The notes: generated by a model from the sequence alone, not told the origin. A DNA stretch of 64,000 nt from Pilatotrama ljubarskyi (GCA_022385805.1 MU277676.1:508890-572889), one strand, 5' to 3'. Positions 23,218 through 35,558 are shown, counted from the stretch's first letter. Numbers and translations: made by a program.

Positions 23218-25603
23218 ATGCCATCTCACTTCTCAGCTTACGTCCTACTTGCTTCGGCTTTCGCTATCGCATGGGGTGCAGCAATTTCTCCCCCTCCAAC
23301 CGTGACATTGGATAGTGCGACCGTCATAGGGAAGACGAACGGCTCAGTAACAAGTTTTCTCGGCATTCCCTTCGCAGAACCTCCGTATGTCCAACCTCTT
23401 CTGCCCGGCTCATATATGCACCTATCACTGAACACCCGGCTGCAGCATCGGCGACCTCAGGTTGCAACTACCAAAGCCTATCACCGGATACAATGGGACT
23501 ATAGATGGGACTATCCCAGCTACGCAATGTCCTCAGCTTGCTCCCCCGCTTCGCAGCGACCTTCCTACCGAGATCGCGCAGGATATGCTCGCCTACTTCT
23601 CCGCAGACTTTTTGACGACCGATGCACCTCAGGGCGAGGACTGTGCGTATACGTGATTTGGACCGCTTTCGAGAGATCTTACTGTGTCACAGGCTTGTCG
23701 ATTAGCGTTCAGATTCCTGCTGGCACGAAGCCGGGTGCGAACCTACCTGTGCTCGCGGTGAGTTGCGGCCTGGTGGTCTACCATGGCCATTCATGCATGA
23801 TGCTCGATGGGATGCTCATATTCCCTCCAAGTTCATCTTCGGAGGCGGCTTCACTTTTGGTTCGACCGCACAGTATGCGCCTTCTTCATGCCCCGGGTAC
23901 CTCGCCTGACTATTGATAGAACTCCGGGAGATGCGTTGATACAGCGGTCCATTGAGATGGATCAACCTATCGTCTACGTAAACATGAACTATCGGTGCGT
24001 CTCTTAATGCTTTAGTGCCTACTTTGTGTGGTACCAACACCCCTCCCGCAGCGTCGGCGGTGAGCCTCACCAAGGCATATTTCGAGTTACTACGGTCTCT
24101 TACGGACTGAAAATAGCTTTCGGATTTCTCGGAGGTAAAGAAGTGAAGGAGGCCGGCGTCGGTAACCTCGGTCTTCACGATCGTAAGTGCATGCGTCCTT
24201 GAACAACTATGAGCGCAGTTCTTGACCTTCACTAGAGCGAGTCGCACTCAGATGGATCAACAAGTATATCTCCGCGTTCGGCGGTGACCCGCAGAAAGTG
24301 ACGATGTACGCTACAGATCCATCATTATTGGCTCCTGGGCTCACTGTCGATTATGCTTTCAGCTGGGGGACGAGTGCTGGCTCCATCTCGGTCGCCCTCC
24401 AGATGATCACGAATGGCGGGAACAACGAAGGCCTGTTTCGCGGTGCTATCATGAACTCCGGCTCAGCGCCGCCTACAGGAGACATCGAGCTCGTGCAGTC
24501 GGCATACGACACTGTCGTGGAAGACGCTGGGTGCGCAGGCGCAGAAGACACGCTTGGGTGTCTGCGTAACGTCCCAACGGATACCCTCCTCGCGGCGTCT
24601 GCGAACGTTCCGAACCTCTTCGATTACCCAGTGAGTTGACTCGGATTGTTTGAGACGATTCACCGAAACAACCGACATCGGTTCTGTAGGGGCTTGCGAC
24701 AGCATGGGCTCCGCGTGCAGACGGCGTTTTCCTGGAGGCTCCCCCGCAGCAGTCGGTGCTGGCTGGCAAGGTCTCGAAGGTACCTTTCCTCATCGGTGGG
24801 TGGATATCGTCCGATAAACAAGCAAATCCCCGCTGACGCTAGCTGTCCAGGTGGCTGTCTAGACGAGGGAACGATCTTCTCCACAGGCAGCTTCAATGTA
24901 CAACCTCCTGTGCAGCCTGAGACAACACGCTGACCCTCTTCACCAGTACGGAGGAAGAGTTTCGCGGCTTCGTCCACGGGCACTTCTTCACGGGCGCGCC
25001 CAGCCCAGTCCTTTCGCCTTTGTTCGACCTGTACCCAAACGTCCCGGCCCTAGGCTCACCGTTCGGAACGGGAGACGCAAATGAGCTCGCTCCCGAATTT
25101 AAGCGCATGTCGGCGCTGCAGGGCGACATCGTGTTCCAGGCGCCGCGGAGGTTCTTCCTAGACCAGCGGTCGCTGGCGCAACCTGCATGGACCTGGAGTG
25201 AGTTCACCTATCGCTCACGCTGATGCCCTCACTGAGCGTGCAAATCGCACTTGCAGTTAACGAGCGCGGCGGAGCGAAAGGACTCGGTTTCGTACGTACA
25301 CCCTGCTTCTCGTCCAAAATACGACAGATTCCTAAAGATTGCCTCCGCCAGCCCCACGGCAGCGACTTCGTGCCTCTCCTCACCGAAGGCAACGACCTCG
25401 CGGACTACGTCATTCAATTCACAGCTACCCTGGACCCTAATGGGGGATCCAATCGCACGATCCACTGGCCCCGGTACGACCCAGTCGGCCGGAAGGTGCT
25501 CACTCTGGTTGAGGGCGATGAACCGCTGAAGATCGAGCGGGACACTGCGCGACTGGACGCTATGGCGGGACTCACGGCGTACAGCGTCGCATATCCCTTT
25601 TGA
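23218..25603 (+). CDS. Secreted type-B carboxylesterase/lipase (alpha/beta hydrolase)
   Basis: Fourteen exons read in one frame (about 546 residues): 23218-23384, 23446-23642, 23693-23757, 23832-23872, 23920-23994, 24052-24059 (8 nt), 24117-24182, 24236-24305, 24363-24630, 24690-24795, 24851-24897, about 24954-25197, 25257-25291 and 25352-25603. There is a signal peptide, then SFLGIPFAEPP, EDCLSISVQIPAG, the oxyanion strand FIFGGGFTFGS, QPIVYVNMNYR, FGFLGGKEV, and nucleophile motif WGTSAGS (GxSxG; Glu of the common GESAG is Thr). Next come GLFRGAIMNSGS, a C-rich loop, FQAPRRFF and the catalytic-His segment HGSD. Family members hydrolyse acyl esters outside the cell. The least certain junction is 24898-24953, which needs a CGGAG acceptor. 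Confidence 0.85.
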
Positions 25604-25904
25604 GCTTTTAGTCCAGTGCAAGGGTGCCTTGGACATGGCTAAGGACGTACCGTAGTGATAATATAATGATCACTTCGCGTTTGATATCTATCGTGACGCT
25701 TAGTGGGCCGTCGGGGCTGAAAACAGGATCCCAGCCCCCACGCCAACACAGGCATTGATGTCAGCAGTCTTTCACCGCTATCAGGAGGGTGAGTTTACGC
25801 GAAGCTGCAAGATGATTGCAAGTTTAGAGTAGAACGGCTACCGGTAAGGATGTGATTAGCGACCTGGCTACTGTACAAAGTCCGAAGGCGGGGGAACTCC
25901 AGAA
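25604..25904. other. Convergent 3' ends of the carboxylesterase and BOS1
   Basis: No coding sequence seen between the two convergent stop codons. Confidence 0.5.
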
Positions 25905-26972
25905 TCAACCCAGGTATCTCCATATCAAGTAGAAACAGAAGAACGTGAAAATCGCCCCAGCGAAGAAGATGTACATGTCTTGTGTACTGCGAATCCGGCA
26001 TAAGGTCAGCGTCCATGCACGGTAGCGGATAAGCCACGCACCTTCTTCGCTCAATCCAGCCGATGACATCCCTACTGAGCCCCAGCGTGTTGGCTGCGTC
26101 AAGCAGCCTCCGCTGGGTACCCTTCAGCACATTCCGTTGGTCGACGAGGTCGTCAAGCACAGCGCGTCCCTGAGCGATGAACTCATCCAGCCGCGAGTCC
26201 GTGTTTTGGATGAACGTGTGTTCCCGAAGAGCATGTTGCTCACGGAGAGCACCGTTCATGGGCAAAGGTGTTGCGCCGCGGAAAGGGGACTCCGAAATAT
26301 CGTCGGCGGGGGGCTGAGGACCCGCCATGTATCGTCGTCGCGTGTCTCCGGGTGCAGGAGTGAGAGGCGTTGTCGATGATGATGCGCCCGACAAGAGTTC
26401 CGCTCGTGCTACGGCTTCGTGCTACAAACATTCTGTTCACTGCATGTCGCGGGAAGCTCTTCTTGACAACACACCTCTGACTTTATACGTTCGAACTGAG
26501 CGCGGAGGTCTGCGTAGTCTGCGCGGAACTTCTGAACGCGCCTACGTGAAGATTGGGGCACGTCAGCATATTTGTAGAGTCAAGCGAGCATATCTGCAGC
26601 CGTCACGCGTTGTATCCAGAACGACGCATCAAGTTCGTATGCTTAGGGACATGGTGCGTCTGCATACACTGAGGAATAAAGTGAAGCGACACGCACATCA
26701 TTGCCTTCTCCTGCTTCGCCTTGATGATTTCCCGCTTGGCCATCGAGTCGTAGTCTTCAATCGTCCTGTGCATTGCAGCCAGAGACGCAGAAATCTGCCC
26801 TATCATGATCCAAGACCGATTGCGCGGTTCAACTTCTCGAACTCTTGCCCGCAGAGCGCGAGGTAGCCGACGGACCTAGCAGTGATGCTGACTTCTCGCC
26901 ATTCCGTAGTTTCTCGAGGTCAGCCTGGATGGAGTTCGTCTGGCGCACGCCTTGCGTGTATAGCGAGTTCAT
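25905..26972 (-). CDS. BOS1: ER-Golgi SNARE Bos1 (membrin/GOSR2 family)
   Basis: Five exons (26972-26876, 26799-26697, 26541-26475, 26421-26042, 25986-25905) give 242 residues. The N-terminus MNSLYTQGVRQTNSIQADL and the helical segment HRTIEDYDSMAKREIIKAKQ are typical of Bos1. A Ser/Pro linker is followed by the SNARE helix (DSRLDEFIAQGRAVLDDLVDQRNVLKGTQRRLLDAANTLGLS) and a C-terminal membrane anchor (MYIFFAGAIFTFFCFYLIWRYLG) with almost no luminal tail. Bos1 works with Sec22, Bet1 and Sed5 in fusion of COPII vesicles at the cis-Golgi. The gene is divergent from a methyltransferase across 252 bases. Confidence 0.92.
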
Positions 26973-27224
26973 AACAGCAATAAGATATGGCGAACGCAAG
27001 AGGGTATAGGTAGAGAGAGGATGGTGGCAGGACCGAAGACGTGTAGGCAGGCGTGTCACCGCCGCCATCTGAATCGCGCAGTGCGCTCACGGCCGGGCGC
27101 CAAGCGCCCCTGGCTTGCTCTGCACCACGACCTCCAGGCGATGACTTTGGCAGCGCCGGACCGTACTGCGCCGCATCGCCCTCAGTTGTCGCGCGCGACC
27201 AAACATATTGTTTTTGTATAGCTT
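26973..27224. promoter_or_regulatory. Shared divergent promoter of BOS1 and the methyltransferase gene
   Basis: Only 252 bases separate the two ATG codons, which point away from each other, so both promoters must lie here. No TATA box is clear. Confidence 0.5.
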
Positions 27225-28442
27225 ATGGACGAGCTTGAGGACGTCGCGCCCGCTACGCGCGGCGTGGTGCGACTCCCAGCGGGCTCTACCCGTGTCACAG
27301 ACGCGGACGAAGAGGTGCGCCGCGACTCGCGCTGTCTTGGAATTGTGCTGATTGCCCATAGGTATTTCTCCTGTATACTGGTCTAGCGGCACGCAACGCC
27401 GCGGACAGCTCTGCCGGGTTTCGCGGGCTTGGACACATCAACTCGCGCGAAGACTCGCTCATGATCACCTTCGAGCTGGGAGTTCCGGAGACGACGGATG
27501 AGTGTCGCGAAATGCCCATCGCGGCCGCTCATAAAAAGCGAACCGCAGCAAAGGGGAAAGCGAGAGGCAAGAAGGTCCTGCCTGAGCACACGCTTGAGGT
27601 CGAGATTGTACAGGACAAGACTGCTTTGAGGTCACGGAAGGGCGACACTGGCAGCGTCCTCTGGCACGCAAGGTATGTCCCGCTCTCACTCTCGGATACG
27701 CTTCTTGTCACTGCTTAGCAACATCTTCGATGTTATGAAAGCGTTGACTTTGCACAGACAATCCTCCGACAGCTGCACACGAGCGACCCGGCATCTCTGC
27801 TGATACCGGAGGCGTTGAGGAACGCGCACGTCATAGAGCTCGGGTGAGTAGCCTGTGACGTCCATTGGCGTTCACCAATCTCACAGGAATCCATGTTCCA
27901 CTTCATCGTTATCCAGCGCTGGCACCGGCCTCCTCGCAGTCGCGTTCTCGCCCTTCACCCGTCACTATACTGTCACCGACATAGATGATCTGGTCCCACT
28001 CATCCGGAAAAATGTCGCACGCAATTTATCGCATCCGCCGGCATTCCCTTCCAAACAGAAGGGATCGCTCTCACCGCCCAGTTCCAATGTCACTACCGCC
28101 GCTCTCGACTGGATAGAGATGCACGAAGCTACCCCTGGCCTCAGAAGGAAGCTTGCTCCGGACGAACTGGCCGATCTACTCCTGGTCGTAGACTGCATCT
28201 ACCACCCGTCGCTGATACCCCCCTTGCTTTCCACAATCGACTACCTGACGGTGCCGGACCGGACCGCGGTGTTGGTGGTGGTCGAACTGCGCGCGGAAGA
28301 CGTGGTGAGAGAATTCTTGCAAGGTTGGTTAGATTTGTCACCGGCGGGCGAGTGGGAGATATGGAGCATCGGGGGGCTGATGGAGGGGCCTTACGCTGCT
28401 TGGGTCGGCTGGAAGCACATGCTCACAGAACACGCCACGTAG
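27225..28442 (+). CDS. Seven-beta-strand protein-lysine methyltransferase (METTL21/EFM6-like)
   Basis: Four exons (27225-27314, 27362-27672, 27742-27843, 27917-28442) encode 342 residues. The SAM-binding motif I (HVIELGAGTGLLAVAF) is split by an intron, and acidic motif II (YTVTDIDDLVPLIRKN) follows. The post-I block (DLLLVVDCIYHPSLIPPLLSTI) holds the DxxY signature DCIY of METTL21-type lysine methyltransferases, and the C-terminus has a GPYAAWVGWK strand. Yeast Efm6 and relatives methylate a lysine of translation elongation factor eEF1A in the cytosol; the exact substrate here is inferred. A basic insert (KKRTAAKGKARGKK) near residue 85 is unusual. Confidence 0.82.
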
Positions 28443-28578
28443 AGCCGTTTCGTGTGCGAAATCCTAGCACATGCAGCACTATATTGATACATCCCCGTAC
28501 GCAAGGTTCTGAGCGCACCAGAAGAGCGAACCGCGATCCCACGGAGAGGGAGGAAACAAAAACCTAGCCACAGACATG

Positions 28579-29487
28579 CTATCGCTTGCCCTTTGAGGGC
28601 CCCTTCCGCCTAGACGCTTTCCCGCCCGCTCTTTCTGCTTTCTCTGTCTTCCGTTTCCGCTGCTTCATGCGTTCAGCTTTTCTGGCAGCGTTCGTCTGAT
28701 ACTTTATGTCCTTCGCCTTGACTGTGGTTTTGAGCTTTGTTTTCGCCTTCGAAGTGTCCGATCGAGCTTTGCTCCGCGAGGGTGCTGAGGACTTCGAAGT
28801 CGTACGAGATTGCGCGGCTGGTGTTTGGGAGACATCGTCTGAGGCCTCGAGGGTATCTGGTGCGGGTTTCTCTCCATGGATGAGGTTGTCTGGGTCGAAT
28901 TCCTCGACCACGGTCACGGTCGCCAGCTGCTCCTCGTCCTCGTACTCTTCCTGTTCTTCTAGAGCCTTGCCCTTTCCTTTCGACGTGCTAGACCCTCCGG
29001 GGCCTTCCCATTCGCTGTCGCTCTCGTCATCTACCCACGAATGAGCGTCCTGTCTGTATCTGAGGCAGGAGAGCGATAACTCACCGACGATGCCGCCATA
29101 TGCCCTCTCCGCCTCCTCAGCATTCTTCGCCGCTTGCTCAGCGAGCATCCGCCGATGCTATGGCCGAGCTCGATGTGAGGCGAGGGTGAGTTGCGAGTGC
29201 TTGAGTACGTACCTCCCGGCGAGCCTCTAACCTCTCTTGTTTCTCGCGCTCCATGGCCTTCTTCTTAGCCTCTTCCTTCTTCTGTAGCTTACGCTTGTGA
29301 AAGCCCGTCAAGAATTCCCTGCGATCAGCGCGTGAGCTCACGGAGGATGGTGCGGTATAGATGGGGGGACCGACCTCCGTGCGTCATCGTCGAAGACAAT
29401 CTCCTTGATTTGCTCCCTCTTTGCTTTCTTCTTCGCTGCGACGATGTTATGGGACTTTGTCAGAACGGCCAAGTTGGAGGGAGCCAT
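28579..29487 (-). CDS. RRP17: Nucleolar ribosome-biogenesis protein Rrp17 (nucleolar protein 12 family)
   Basis: Exons 29487-29375, 29318-29213 and 29157-28579 encode 265 residues. The family core is the basic coiled-coil REFLTGFHKRKLQKKEEAKKKA...EKQERLEARRE. An acidic, Ser-rich middle (DDESDSEWEG, QEEYEDEEQ) and a lysine/arginine-rich end (KYQTNAARKAERMKQRKRK, SRRKGPSKGKR) follow. Rrp17 is a nucleolar 5' exonuclease-linked factor in large-subunit pre-rRNA processing. The tail overlaps no other gene, and 136 bases separate it from the convergent methyltransferase. Confidence 0.85.
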
Positions 29488-30517
29488 GATGTCGTCGTGT
29501 GCAAGATTCCAGCAGGTGGCGGCCTCCAGCAGTATGGGCGCTTGTGAAAAGCTGCTGCCACGTGGTTCCCCGAGAAAGCGCCCATGGAAGCGCCCAATTG
29601 TGTGTCCATGTGCGCCGCAGCCAAGTTCGTTCGATCTGCGATACACCACGGCCGGGGACTCCGCCTCGGCTCGTCTCTGACACGCGCGCCCTGCGGTGGG
29701 AAGACGAGAACGCTGCTGGTGTGCGGCTTTGCGCCCGTTTGGCAACCTGCTGCGGCTCACGCACAGACGACCCACATGCTGCGGGGGAACTCGCTCACGG
29801 TCGCAACTCCCAGCCTGGCAAAGATAGCCTGGTCAAGTCTTCTATTCTCAGCTTTGCAGTTTTACTCAACGCCAGCACGACATCCATGTCACACGATATC
29901 GCTCATGTCAGCCGTCTCCCAGGGCAATACAGCGAGCTAGATTCTGCTGAACAGGCAATATGAACGGGAACAAGCTCAATTGAGTAATGCGCTCACGCTG
30001 ATTGACGCGCCGCCAGTCTTCTCAAATCCCTGAAATGCCTCCAGATTCTCTGTAAGTGCCCTACGGCTCGCCACCATGCTATCCAGTACTCGTGTCTGCG
30101 TCCGAACGCGCTCACCTAGGCGTATGTCGTCTGACACCAATGCCCCATGTTCGCGATATCGTGCGTGCAGAGCATTCGTGGACGGACCTGAGAGCAGGGC
30201 CATTCCTGGCTTCCTTTGCACATGCCACCTTATCTCATGTGGCCGAAGCATCTGCTACCCGGCATCCGGGGTAGGACGGTCAGGCATGTCTTTCTTGGGA
30301 TGCCACCCACTGCTGCGGAGTAACGTCGCAAGACCGGCTGGTGGCTCATTCCCTTCAACCCGGGAGGTCTGACTTCATCTCTAACGGCCGTTGTTTTCAG
30401 TACAATGACCATTCTTGAGTCAACGTATCTTTCAGCGTCCCCGAGTGGCACTCAGAACAGCAGACGGAGACAGATACTAACGTCCCGAAGTCAGAATACC
30501 GTGACACAGAACTACTA
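29488..30517. other. Gene-poor stretch; one weak SNARE-like minus-strand ORF at 29976-30251
   Basis: Contains the RRP17 promoter. The minus-strand ORF 29976-30251 has a segment (RLGERVRTQTRVLDSMVASRRAL) loosely resembling the Bos1 SNARE helix. It is short, has no membrane anchor and no clear exon partners, so it is not called as a gene. Confidence 0.35.
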
Positions 30518-31109
30518 TCAATCATTCCGATCCAAGCCCTTTGTTTTCTTGTTCGCCTTCCGGACCTCCTTCCCCCATCGTTGGTACCCGTCTCTGAACG
30601 CTCGTGTCTCAAAGTATTCCTTCGAGAACCCGCAAGCATCCTGCAGGAGTGGCGCGAGATCATGCGAGGTGCATAATACGAAGTCGCGCTCCGCACGCCG
30701 ATCGTCGTTATTGCCCTTTGCTTTCCGCGCCGCCACGAGATCTGCCACACCATCTTCCAAGAAGGTGGCCAACGTCTTCGATCCCTCGGCGCTGGGGGTG
30801 CTTTCGTCCAGTAGGGCTGTCTCACTGGCGCCGCGCAACATGCGCACGTCGTAGGATAGGGCAATCTGTGCGTCTTCCTCCGTGAGATAGGGTGGCCCTA
30901 TGAAGTGAGGGTATACGGAAGTGTTCAGGCGTCGGGCGGCGTCGGGATTCGAGGTGAATGTCCGCAAGTCGTGGCAGAGGAAGGCGAGCCGTTGCCGAGT
31001 ACGCTCCAGCTTCTCTGTAGAACTCCCGAATCTGCGCCGCTCGGGCTCGTCTTCATGGCCCCTCGGCCGCCCAGTTTTATCTTCTGGGTTTCGATCGTGA
31101 TTCTGCGGT
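30518..31109 (-). CDS. Hypothetical protein, partial gene model
   Basis: A minus-strand frame open from about 31109 to the stop at 30518. It reads EDEPERRRFGSSTEKLERTRQRLAFLCHDLRTF and continues to a Lys-rich end (KEVRKANKKTKGLDRND). The segment PHFIGPPYLTEEDAQIALSYD is compositionally well-ordered and codon use fits the neighbours, so it is probably coding. There is no ATG at the upstream end; a CTGATCCAG sequence near 31109 looks like a 3' splice site, so one or more upstream exons are missing from this model. I do not recognise the family. Confidence 0.45.
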
Positions 31110-31651
31110 TCATGACTGGATCAGCCCTCAACCTCAAGATTCGCGCACGTCCCATCGGAAACCTGCACCTTGTGGGGTCCGTTGTCACCAGTAGTACTAC
31201 AATCGGACGGGTGTTGTGGGTTCATGGTGGTCTGGGACGAAGACTTAACCATCACTCAATGCACCCACATACGGGCGATGTGTGCCTCGAGGCGCGTGCT
31301 CATTTAAGCCGGCGCGCGCAAGCTCAGCTGGAATATCCGGCGCCACTGGCCGTGTTCGTAGGAGGCGGCGGCGCGATCATATGTAACTCAACATTCGCCC
31401 GGCGGTGTCATCCCTGTTCCACGTCGCTGCCATACGACGTGAGACATTGATGATTGTAGTCTGGATATGACCCCACGCAATCAGAGCATTCAAACAGCAG
31501 CACCTCTATCCGACTTTGATACTTCCGAAACACAGTGAGTCGTACAAAAGACCGAGCCCGAGCACCACCATTGTGGTCGGTTTACTACTACCAGCGAGGG
31601 CGGCAAATTGACCGTGATTTGAAGCGCGGGTGAAGACCGCCGGCTGGCCCT
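31110..31651. other. No gene seen
   Basis: May hold unseen first exon(s) of the 30518-31109 gene and the 3' UTR of the next gene; nothing else is supported. Confidence 0.35.
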
Positions 31652-32802
31652 TCAACGACGCGCGTTCTTCTTCTTCTGCTTGTCCCAAGCCTTCTCGAAC
31701 TCCGCATACTTACGCTTGAATTCCCGCTGGCCCCAGATCTCCTTCTTGAGGCGGAAGAAACGCTGGACGAGTGGGAACAGGGTGTGGCTGCTGCACACCA
31801 CCCCGCCCTCCGGGTTGCTGAAGACGTGTTGGAGTGTCGCGCGCAGCGTGGGACCCGTCGGTCCCGGGATGTCGAGGATGCGGTTCAGACCGTCTCCGAA
31901 GTAGACGGTGGAGAAGAAGTACCACTGAGCAGGATCGCTCTGGGCAGCGTCCAGGCGCTCCACGGGACCGCCGGTGTCTCTGCCAAGGCGCAGGAGGTCG
32001 CGTGCGAAGAAGAGCACCTTCCACCACAGGTCGGGGTGGTCCTCGCGAAGGTCTTGGAGGGCATCGTTGTGCAGTTCCACAGCCTTGGTGCCCTCCATGA
32101 AGAGCCGGCGGAACTGTGCGGCTTCTGGAAAGCTCTCAGTCTCGTTGTCGACGCGGTCGGGAGGGAAAGCTGAGACGTACCTTCATGTCCACGACAGAGG
32201 CAGGAGAACCATAGCTCGTGCGAGGCAAAATCGATGGTCATCATCTCTCCCTTCTGGTCGGCGGCGCTCACGGTGATTTCGAAAGCAGATTTCCCGTCCA
32301 TCCGGGCGTTCTGTAGATACCCCACGAGGGACGAGGCATCTACAGAGATCCGTACTTTCCCATCTGACAGCTTGATGACCTGGGAAGGGACGAGCTCATC
32401 GATGCTGTCGAGGGTAAAGGGATCGACCTCGTTCTTCCGCTGTGGCGACCCCGGGGAGCCCTTGGAGCGGGGAGAACTGGAGCTGTGTCTGAGGGGGGAG
32501 GTGTTTGGGCTGTTCCGATCGATAGGGCGGACGACGATAGTGCATGCTTCGCTGCGCTTGTCGAAGTAGTTGATGATGAACTCGAGCATCTCCGGGCAGT
32601 CAACGCGGAAGTAGGCCGAATTCTGCGTTCCGACGTAGATGGCATTGTCACCTACGCCTTCGACTTGGCCAGCAGTGCGGGTCAACATCTGCTGGAAGGT
32701 GTCGGTCACGGATCTCTTCGGGGTAGACTCGGTCACCGTCTCCCCGCCGACTCTGTCAAAGTCGTAGATGAGGTCGACGTTGGGCAGTGGAGCGGTAGTC
32801 AT
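31652..32802 (-). CDS. Conserved-looking hypothetical protein, 364 residues
   Basis: Two exons (32802-32181 and 32124-31652) joined by a GTACGT...CCAG intron with a GACTGAG branch-like site. The N-terminal half has a beta-rich segment (NAIYVGTQNSAYFRVDCPEMLEFIINYF), a Ser/Pro/Arg linker and a second ordered block (VIKLSDGKVRISVDASSLVGYLQN). The C-terminal half is helical (LREDHPDLWWKVLFFARDLLRLG...FFRLKKEIWGQREFKRKYAEFEKAW) with a basic end. There is no signal peptide or membrane span, so it is probably cytosolic or nuclear. Clean splicing and good codon structure support a real gene. Family not recognised. Confidence 0.7.
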
Positions 32803-35558
32803 AGCTGAGCAGCTCAGGGAGAGATACGTTCTCGGGGTTCGTGGCTCAGCAGCACATTATATCCTTGCATCTGGCGGAGCCCGGACAGCCTTCACCATAG
32901 CCATCGATTGGCCGACGAAGCTTGATAGGAAGGATCTACCCAGACTACTGTCTTGACGGAGGCCAGTCGGGCACGGGGCGTCCCTTGTATGTGCCAACCG
33001 TCAGAGCATGGGAAAACGGAGTCATCGTGAACAACACTTGGACGAATGTGGAACACCACGTTGCACGACGCCCATGGAAACGGCTGCTTCTCACAATTGA
33101 AATATAATCTTCGCCGGGAGGCCAATGCGCATCTCGGTCAGATCGTAACCGTTGAACTTCTCGAAGTTCTGAGATGATAGATGTGTCGGCCCGACGGAGT
33201 CGTCATCAAGCTAGCAGCTGAGCACTTGCGCAGCTGCGAACTCGTTCTCTTGGATTCGCCTTCACCAGAATCATCGTATCAAAAGCATGCCGAAGCCTAT
33301 GGGAACTGCTGAATGGCTGGATCAGGCGATCCAGTCTATCTGGCGCAATGCGCATTCCGCTCTGCGACACGTCTTATGACACGACAGACTTCAACTTGGG
33401 AATACACACCTATGCGGCCTAGTACGGGTGGAGGCGCGCGCCAACCTACCTATATTTCGCTCTTCCAAGTACAAACACAAACAATAGGCTGTTCAGCCTG
33501 CGAGTACCTGGTCGAACTCGACTAGCCAATTCTGTCAAGATCGCGTCGACTCCGTCCAGTTTGTCCGGAGTAGCATCACTAGCACGAGTAAACCCGAGTG
33601 ACATGAGCACACAGCGGCCGTTTATGCACCACGCACCTATCTGAACCGACTGCCCGTGTCGGCAACGAGCTTCACATGGCTGCCAGTAAGGACATACATC
33701 ATACGGCGGACGGCCGCGGGGAGGATCGATCATTCTAAGTTCCGATTCCACTAGGAATCGGTCTTGCTTATGAGGATTTGGTCATGTCACGTGAACACGT
33801 GAATCCAGGCGTACGCGGTCCTATCCGCGGATTTTGGGAAAGCATTCCGACGACTCCCGTTGCATGAGCAACTCGCGATTGTTTGTCTTCCTTTGTTCTT
33901 CGTGGCGTAAACACTCGTGCGGTCTGCACGACGAGACGTTCATCAGCAAAACTGCAAGGGCCACCTATAACATTCCGGCGCTTGCAAGCAAATCGCCCCC
34001 TTGCAAGCGCCTGGAATGCCTTAGGAGGACGCTGCGTTCACTCGCAATCCCTCGCAAAAGGGCCCCGCGCTCGGAGAGCTTGTATGTATATATAATCAGT
34101 TGTAATACAGTACTGCTGGAGCGAAAAAAGGTGAAGGTTGGTGGCCATGGACTTCCGCAGCTGCCCGTGCCAGTAAGGAATACACAAAAAAGATATTTTC
34201 ACGGGTTTGCGGAGACGTGCTATTACTGAGGTCACGCGAACCCCTCGTACTTGTCTGCGTCGTTGTCGCCTCCGTGCCAGCAGTACGTACTGTCATCCGA
34301 CTCGTCGTCGGGCTTGCATCTGGGGATTTGGGTTCTCAGGCTTCTCTGCGGCGGCTGACCGAACTCATCCGAAGGCTGAGGGTGAGCGGACGGCCAGAGA
34401 TCGTGGTGGGGCCCGTCTTCAAGCATCACGGCCGAATGTGGCAGGTGCCTCTCCTTTGCAGGCAGGTCCAGCTCCCATGTTTGAAGTCCGCGCCCTCTTC
34501 CATTTCTCTCCACCTCACATGCCTTAAATACGTCGCCGACGTGTAGAGAAAATCCCCCACCCCTCTCCTCCTCCGTTCACTGCTCTCTCACCCCACTCAG
34601 AGTCAGCATCTGCTGTTTTCATTGGAGTCGTGTACCAGGACGCGGTGCACAATCGTCTGCAGAGCCCCAGGCATCGCGTCCATTCTTCGGGCACACCGGC
34701 GCCCACCCCCTCGCAAAGGTGAGCGCGCGCCTCTTGTCTATTTACGCAGTGACGCTTGAGCTCACTATATGCGCTTACTGTACGTGAGGAGGCCGGCAAG
34801 ATTGGCTTAGCTTGACATGAATGATAGTAACTGATATTTGTGCCCACCGTCTCCCTTTGGCGACAAACTCGGGTCTCTGCTTTGTGCTAGTCTCTTCTTG
34901 ACAACAAGCTTGCGCGCTCGTCTCCTGATTCTCGCACGTACACCCTGGCTCTGCGCGTACACCCTGGCCCGGTGCGCGCCGTCTCCCGGTCTTCGCGCGC
35001 TCTCGTCCCAGCCCAGGCGAGCTCACACATCTGTTGCTCAGCCTCGCATGGACGTCTGCCTCGCACACCCCGGCTCTTGTACTCGTTCTGCACCCCTTGG
35101 CCCTTATGCGTCCACCTTGGCCCTCGCGCGAACGCCATGCCCCCCTCGCGCATGTTCCGGTCCTGGCGTCTCGTCCGTAGCCCCATGTTCGACCATGATG
35201 TCCGTAGTTTAGACTTGAATATATGACAATTTCCTCCCCTGCCTTTCTCGAGCTCTGCAATGCCTCGATTTTGGCGTCAATGTGTTATGGGCTGAAGCGA
35301 CCGTCCTATAAAGTTGTATGCAAGTGGTCCAGGCACTACTAACCATATGCTATGTGATACAAGGGCCACAATCGCACGCAATTTCCGGAATCACAGGGCT
35401 ACATTAGAAGCGGATCGGCCCCTCCCAAGCTGTTCCAAGGTTGGGGGCATCGTATCCTGGCTTATCCAAGTCTGCGACCCAATTGCGGGCGATCGGGGCG
35501 ATTGCGCGCGCATGCGAGGTGTTCCAAGCGTTTATAACGCTATTGCAGTTTTGCTGAT
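32803..35558. other. Gene-poor region, no supported gene
   Basis: 2.7 kb with many short ORFs. 33.8-34.2 kb is AT-richer. 34.88-35.18 kb is C/T-rich with degenerate short repeats (GTACACCCTGGC occurs twice) that create overlapping long frames on both strands. These look like decayed repeat DNA, not genes. Confidence 0.45.

Noticed and set aside
22585..23916. 443-codon plus-strand ORF
   Set aside because: Overlaps the promoter and reads the introns of the carboxylesterase in the wrong frame.
23873..23919. Frameshift in the carboxylesterase
   Set aside because: A 47-nt GTATGC...CCTGACTATTGATAG intron restores the frame.
29044..29080. Intron in RRP17 (GTGAGT...CAGACAG)
   Set aside because: Would be only about 35 nt and would break the frame; the region reads through in frame.
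33446..33751. Minus-strand ORF of 101 codons
   Set aside because: No domain, no exon partners, composition like intergenic DNA.
34775..35260. Arg/Cys-rich ORFs on both strands
   Set aside because: Created by C/T-rich degenerate repeats; frames are long on both strands and no domain is seen.
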